The position numbers and the translations under genes are program-made. The notes beneath the pieces were generated by a model. That model was not told the origin of the DNA. It saw only the letters and a program-made list of their open reading frames with translations, and did not search any database. From Streptomyces avermitilis MA-4680 = NBRC 14893 (GTDB lineage: Bacteria; Actinomycetota; Actinomycetes; Streptomycetales; Streptomycetaceae), in NCBI RefSeq assembly GCF_000009765.2, contig NC_003155.5, positions 2,666,001 to 2,730,000 of the forward strand: a stretch of DNA of 64,000 nucleotides, written 5' to 3'. Of the stretch, positions 61,250 through 64,000 are shown in pieces; positions within the stretch are counted from its first letter, which is position 1; each line of letters starts with the position of its first letter.

Positions 61250-62710
61250 TCAGTCCCGTCCGGACGCGGGCGCGTACAGCACCGCCCCCTCCACCCGCCC
61301 CACCTCCTCGTACCCGGCCGCCAGGATCCGCCGCAGCGACGGCACCCGCTCCGGCCGGTACGGCTTGTCCCGGGAGTCGTCGACGATCAGGGCCGGCGGG
61401 TGCGCGGCCAGCTCCGCGCGGAAGGCCGGCCAGGCGCCCTCGACCGCGTACCTCTCCCCGACCTGGGGCCCGTCGCGGCCTCCGCTGTAGTTGGTGAGGA
61501 GGCCCGCCGTGAGGTAGCGGCTGGCGGGGGCACGGTCGGCGAGCCAGTACGTCTCCGGGTGTATGCCCCAGACCAGGACCGGGTCGCCGGGTGCCGTGCG
61601 GCGGACCACCGCGTCCGCGAGGCGCTCGGCGTGGGCGAGGTCGGAGCGGGGCGCCAGCAGACCCCACGTCAGGAACAGCGTGCAGCAGCACGCGGAGGTG
61701 AACACCGCGGTCACCATGCGGTCGCGCGGCAGGGCCTGCAACGCGGCCGTCGCCAACAGCGCGACGGGCGGGATGAGTTGCAGGAAGTAGTGGCCGAAGA
61801 AGTGGAAGCCCAGCAGCACCGCCACCGCCGACGAGGCCGGCCACAGCCACAGCTCCGCCGGGCCCGTACGGGCCCGGCGCAGGACGCGGACCACCGGGGG
61901 AATCAGCCCGGCACAGGCCACCGCGAGGATCGCGGTGTTGGTCAGTCCCCGGGTCAGTACGTGGAGTTCGGAGCCGGTGAAGGCGGCGTAGGCGCCCGAT
62001 CCCGTGACCGTCCAGAACACGAAGCCCGCCGGATCGGTGAGCACAGCCGCGCCCAGCACCGGCACGATCGCCCCGGCTCCCAGCCGTACCAGGCCCGTCC
62101 GTGACACACCGCCGCGGCACAGCAGCCACACCACCGGCACCAGCACCGCGCCGCCCGTCTGCTTCACCAGGAAGGCGCAGGCGACGGCCGCCCCCGCCGC
62201 GCCCCATCGGCGCCGGTCCGCGCACCACATCGCGGCGGCCGTGCACGGCAGCATGAACACCTCGAAGGTCGCGGCCTGCGCGTCCTGGGGGTTGAGCCCC
62301 ACGGAGGCCAGCAGATACAGGACGCCCGCCGTACGGCCCGCCCCGTCGCCCCAGCGGCGCCTCGCCAGCGACGCGAGCAGCACCGCGGTCAGCAGCTGTG
62401 CCAGCACCGCGAGCACCCGCACGGAGGTGAGCGACCCGGAGCCGCACACCGCGAACGCGCCCTGGTACAGCCACGGCAGCAGCGGCGGCTTGCGGTCCAC
62501 GACCGTCTCGTACAGCTCTCCGCCGCCCGCCAGCATCCGGGCCTGTACGGCGAGATAGCCCTCGTCGGGGCTCCAGAGCGGCCGTACGAACGAGGGGACG
62601 CGCGTCAGACAGGCCAGCACCGTCAGCGGGGGCAGCAGCCGGCTCCAGTACCCGCGCTCCCTCCTCGGTGCGACTACGGAACGTGGTGCGTCAAGGGGCT
62701 CGACGAGCAT
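61250..62710 (-). CDS. GT39/ArnT-like membrane glycosyltransferase
   Basis: A 486-residue protein with about ten hydrophobic segments. The N-terminal external loop has PLWSPDEGYLAVQARMLAGGGELYETVVDRKPPLLPWLY, the DE-containing and DRKPP motif of GT39/ArnT/PMT-type transferases using polyprenyl-phosphate sugars. It should add a sugar on the outer side of the membrane. ATG 62710 is chosen because TAGCGT lies seven bases upstream (leaderless pattern); an in-frame GTG at 62743 is the alternative. The acceptor is unknown. Confidence 0.87.
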   Translation of the reverse strand: MLVEPLDAPRSVVAPRRERGYWSRLLPPLTVLACLTRVPSFVRPLWSPDEGYLAVQARMLAGGGELYETVVDRKPPLLPWLYQGAFAVCGSGSLTSVRVLAVLAQLLTAVLLASLARRRWGDGAGRTAGVLYLLASVGLNPQDAQAATFEVFMLPCTAAAMWCADRRRWGAAGAAVACAFLVKQTGGAVLVPVVWLLCRGGVSRTGLVRLGAGAIVPVLGAAVLTDPAGFVFWTVTGSGAYAAFTGSELHVLTRGLTNTAILAVACAGLIPPVVRVLRRARTGPAELWLWPASSAVAVLLGFHFFGHYFLQLIPPVALLATAALQALPRDRMVTAVFTSACCCTLFLTWGLLAPRSDLAHAERLADAVVRRTAPGDPVLVWGIHPETYWLADRAPASRYLTAGLLTNYSGGRDGPQVGERYAVEGAWPAFRAELAAHPPALIVDDSRDKPYRPERVPSLRRILAAGYEEVGRVEGAVLYAPASGRD

Positions 62711-62806
62711 ACGGAGCACGCTATCCGGCCCCGCGGTCTCCACCGAAGCGGGACATACGGGGCCGGGGCGTCGAAGACAGGGATTACTCGGTGTCGCCGA
62801 CCGGGA

Positions 62807-64000
62807 CTACTCGATGTCGCCGCCCGACGGCGTCGGCGTCCGACCGGCCGCGGCCGCCTGCTCCCGTCCGAGGCGGCTGTGCGAGCGCCCGTACAGGAAG
62901 TACACGACGAAGCCGATCACCATCCAGACCGCGAAGCGGATCCAGGTCTCGGCGGGCAGGTTCAGCATCAGCCACAGCGAGGCGAGGACCGACAGGATCG
63001 GCACCAACGGCACGAGCGGGGTGCGGAAGGCGCGGTGCAGGTCGGGGCGGGTGTGACGGAGGATGATGACGCCGATGGCGACCACCACGAAGGCGAAGAG
63101 CGTGCCGATGTTGACCAGTTCGGCCAGTTCGCTGAGGCTGGTGAAGCCCGCGACGATCGCGATGATCACGCCGAGCAGGATGGTCGGCCGGTGCGGGGTG
63201 CGGAACCTCGGGTGGACGCGGGAGAAGAACCGCGGCAGCAGTCCGTCGCGGCTCATCGCGAAGAAGACACGGGTCTGGCCGAGCAGCAGGATCATGCAGA
63301 CCGTCGTCAGACCGACGGCCGCGCCGAAGCTGATGACGCCCGCGTACCAGGGGTGTCCGGTGGCCTTGAAGGCGTCGGCGAGCGGGGCGTCGATGGAGAG
63401 CCGGGTGTACTTCTGCATGCCCGTGACGACGATCGACACGGCCACGTACAGCGTGGTGCAGATGAGGAGCGAGCCCAGGATGCCGCGCGGCATGTCCCGC
63501 TGCGGGTTCTTGGTCTCCTCGGCCGCCGTCGCCACCACGTCGAAACCGATGAAGGCGAAGAAGACGACGGAGGCGGCGGTGAAGATGCCCAGCACTCCGA
63601 AGTTGGTGGGTGCCCAGCCGAACATCAGCTGGACCAGCGGGGACTTGACTCCGCTGCCCGCCGCCACGTGCTCGGCCTTGGGGACGAACGGCTTGTAGTT
63701 GTCGCCGCTGATGAAGAAGGCACCCGCGATGATCACGATCATGACGACGGTGACCTTGATCGCGACGACCACCGTGGTGACCCGGGCGGACAGCTTCACG
63801 CCGATGACCAGGATGACGGTGAGGACGAGCACCAGCGCGGCGGCGAGGATGTCGAAGCCGAACCCGGTGGCCCCCTCGCGCCCGCTGAGGTAGTCGGGCA
63901 GATGCCAGCCCGCGTTGTCCAGGAGCGAGCGCACGTACCCCGACCAGCCGACGGCCACCACCGCCGTGCCGAGCGCGAACTCCAGCACCAGGTCCCAGCC
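62807..64000 (-). CDS. APC-family amino acid permease, N-terminus cut by window edge
   Basis: The last 397 residues of a cationic-amino-acid-transporter-like permease. About ten helices are visible, with the conserved FIGFDVVATAAEETKNPQRDMPRGILGSLLICTTLY and GQTRVFFAMSRDGLLPRFFSRVHPRFRTPHRPTI segments. The C-terminus ends in a short hydrophilic tail. The frame continues without a stop to base 64000, so the start and the first helices lie outside. It follows the GT39 gene on the same strand direction with a 96-bp gap. Confidence 0.92.
   Translation of the reverse strand, partial: GWDLVLEFALGTAVVAVGWSGYVRSLLDNAGWHLPDYLSGREGATGFGFDILAAALVLVLTVILVIGVKLSARVTTVVVAIKVTVVMIVIIAGAFFISGDNYKPFVPKAEHVAAGSGVKSPLVQLMFGWAPTNFGVLGIFTAASVVFFAFIGFDVVATAAEETKNPQRDMPRGILGSLLICTTLYVAVSIVVTGMQKYTRLSIDAPLADAFKATGHPWYAGVISFGAAVGLTTVCMILLLGQTRVFFAMSRDGLLPRFFSRVHPRFRTPHRPTILLGVIIAIVAGFTSLSELAELVNIGTLFAFVVVAIGVIILRHTRPDLHRAFRTPLVPLVPILSVLASLWLMLNLPAETWIRFAVWMVIGFVVYFLYGRSHSRLGREQAAAAGRTPTPSGGDIE

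Overview
This window looks like chromosomal DNA of a Streptomyces species. It is very GC-rich with strongly G/C-ending codons, uses GTG and even TTG starts freely, and has several promoters that place a TANNNT box 6-8 bases before the start codon (leaderless transcripts). It carries the developmental regulator whiI behind a WhiG-type promoter. The block hemE / DUF3000 / whiI / RNase D / fadAB matches the order I remember from other Streptomyces chromosomes. No rRNA, tRNA, CRISPR array, integrase or transposase was seen.

Layout. 1-2456 (minus): a flavin electron-transfer set made of a ferric-reductase-like membrane flavoprotein, an exported FMN-binding protein and the ApbE flavin transferase (cut by the window edge). 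It is divergent from an OmpR-type two-component system (2590-4784). 4814-7446 (minus): a compact lasso-peptide locus: a 38-residue precursor (7330-7446), a fused B1-B2 leader-binding/protease protein and the asparagine-synthetase-like cyclase. 7659-16824: a divergent locus with a beta-helix/AAA+ ATPase on one side and a small Cys protein, a membrane protein and a TPR-CHAT protease on the other; it resembles a conflict or cell-death system. 16825-22666: a TPP (THI-box) riboswitch ahead of a HAD phosphatase, then msrB-murC, a RibD-like reductase and zapE. 22824-28092: a small exported protein, beta-carbonic anhydrase plus SulP transporter (the transporter gene carries a rearranged segment), a slipin, and a Tat-exported PhoX-like protein. 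28231-34870: polysaccharide deacetylase, zinc ribbon, PTH2, and a MNIO (DUF692) gene bracketed by two DUF4142 paralogues and followed by a TIGR04222-type membrane protein. 34917-42297: peptidase remnant, hemQ-hemY, DUF4349 lipoprotein, CoA-disulfide-reductase-like flavoprotein, rhomboid protease, hemE. 42486-49494: DUF3000, whiI, RNase D, a permease remnant, fadA-fadB. 49592-60709: a wall-polymer neighbourhood with a 1499-aa GT2-GT2-TagF polymerase, a CDP-alcohol phosphotransferase, two beta-propeller-like proteins (one fused to a degenerate PIG-L domain), galE and an LCP transferase. 60824-64000: NYN-like protein, GT39-like membrane glycosyltransferase, and an APC permease cut by the edge.

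The most interesting items are: the lasso precursor, too short for ordinary gene calling, with a 14-residue core and an 8-residue ring; the riboswitch before a HAD phosphatase; the CHAT/AAA+ locus; and the SulP gene in which a conserved segment appears to be missing while a 59-60 bp block is tandemly duplicated. All functional statements come from reading the sequence and from memory of the families; no database search was run.
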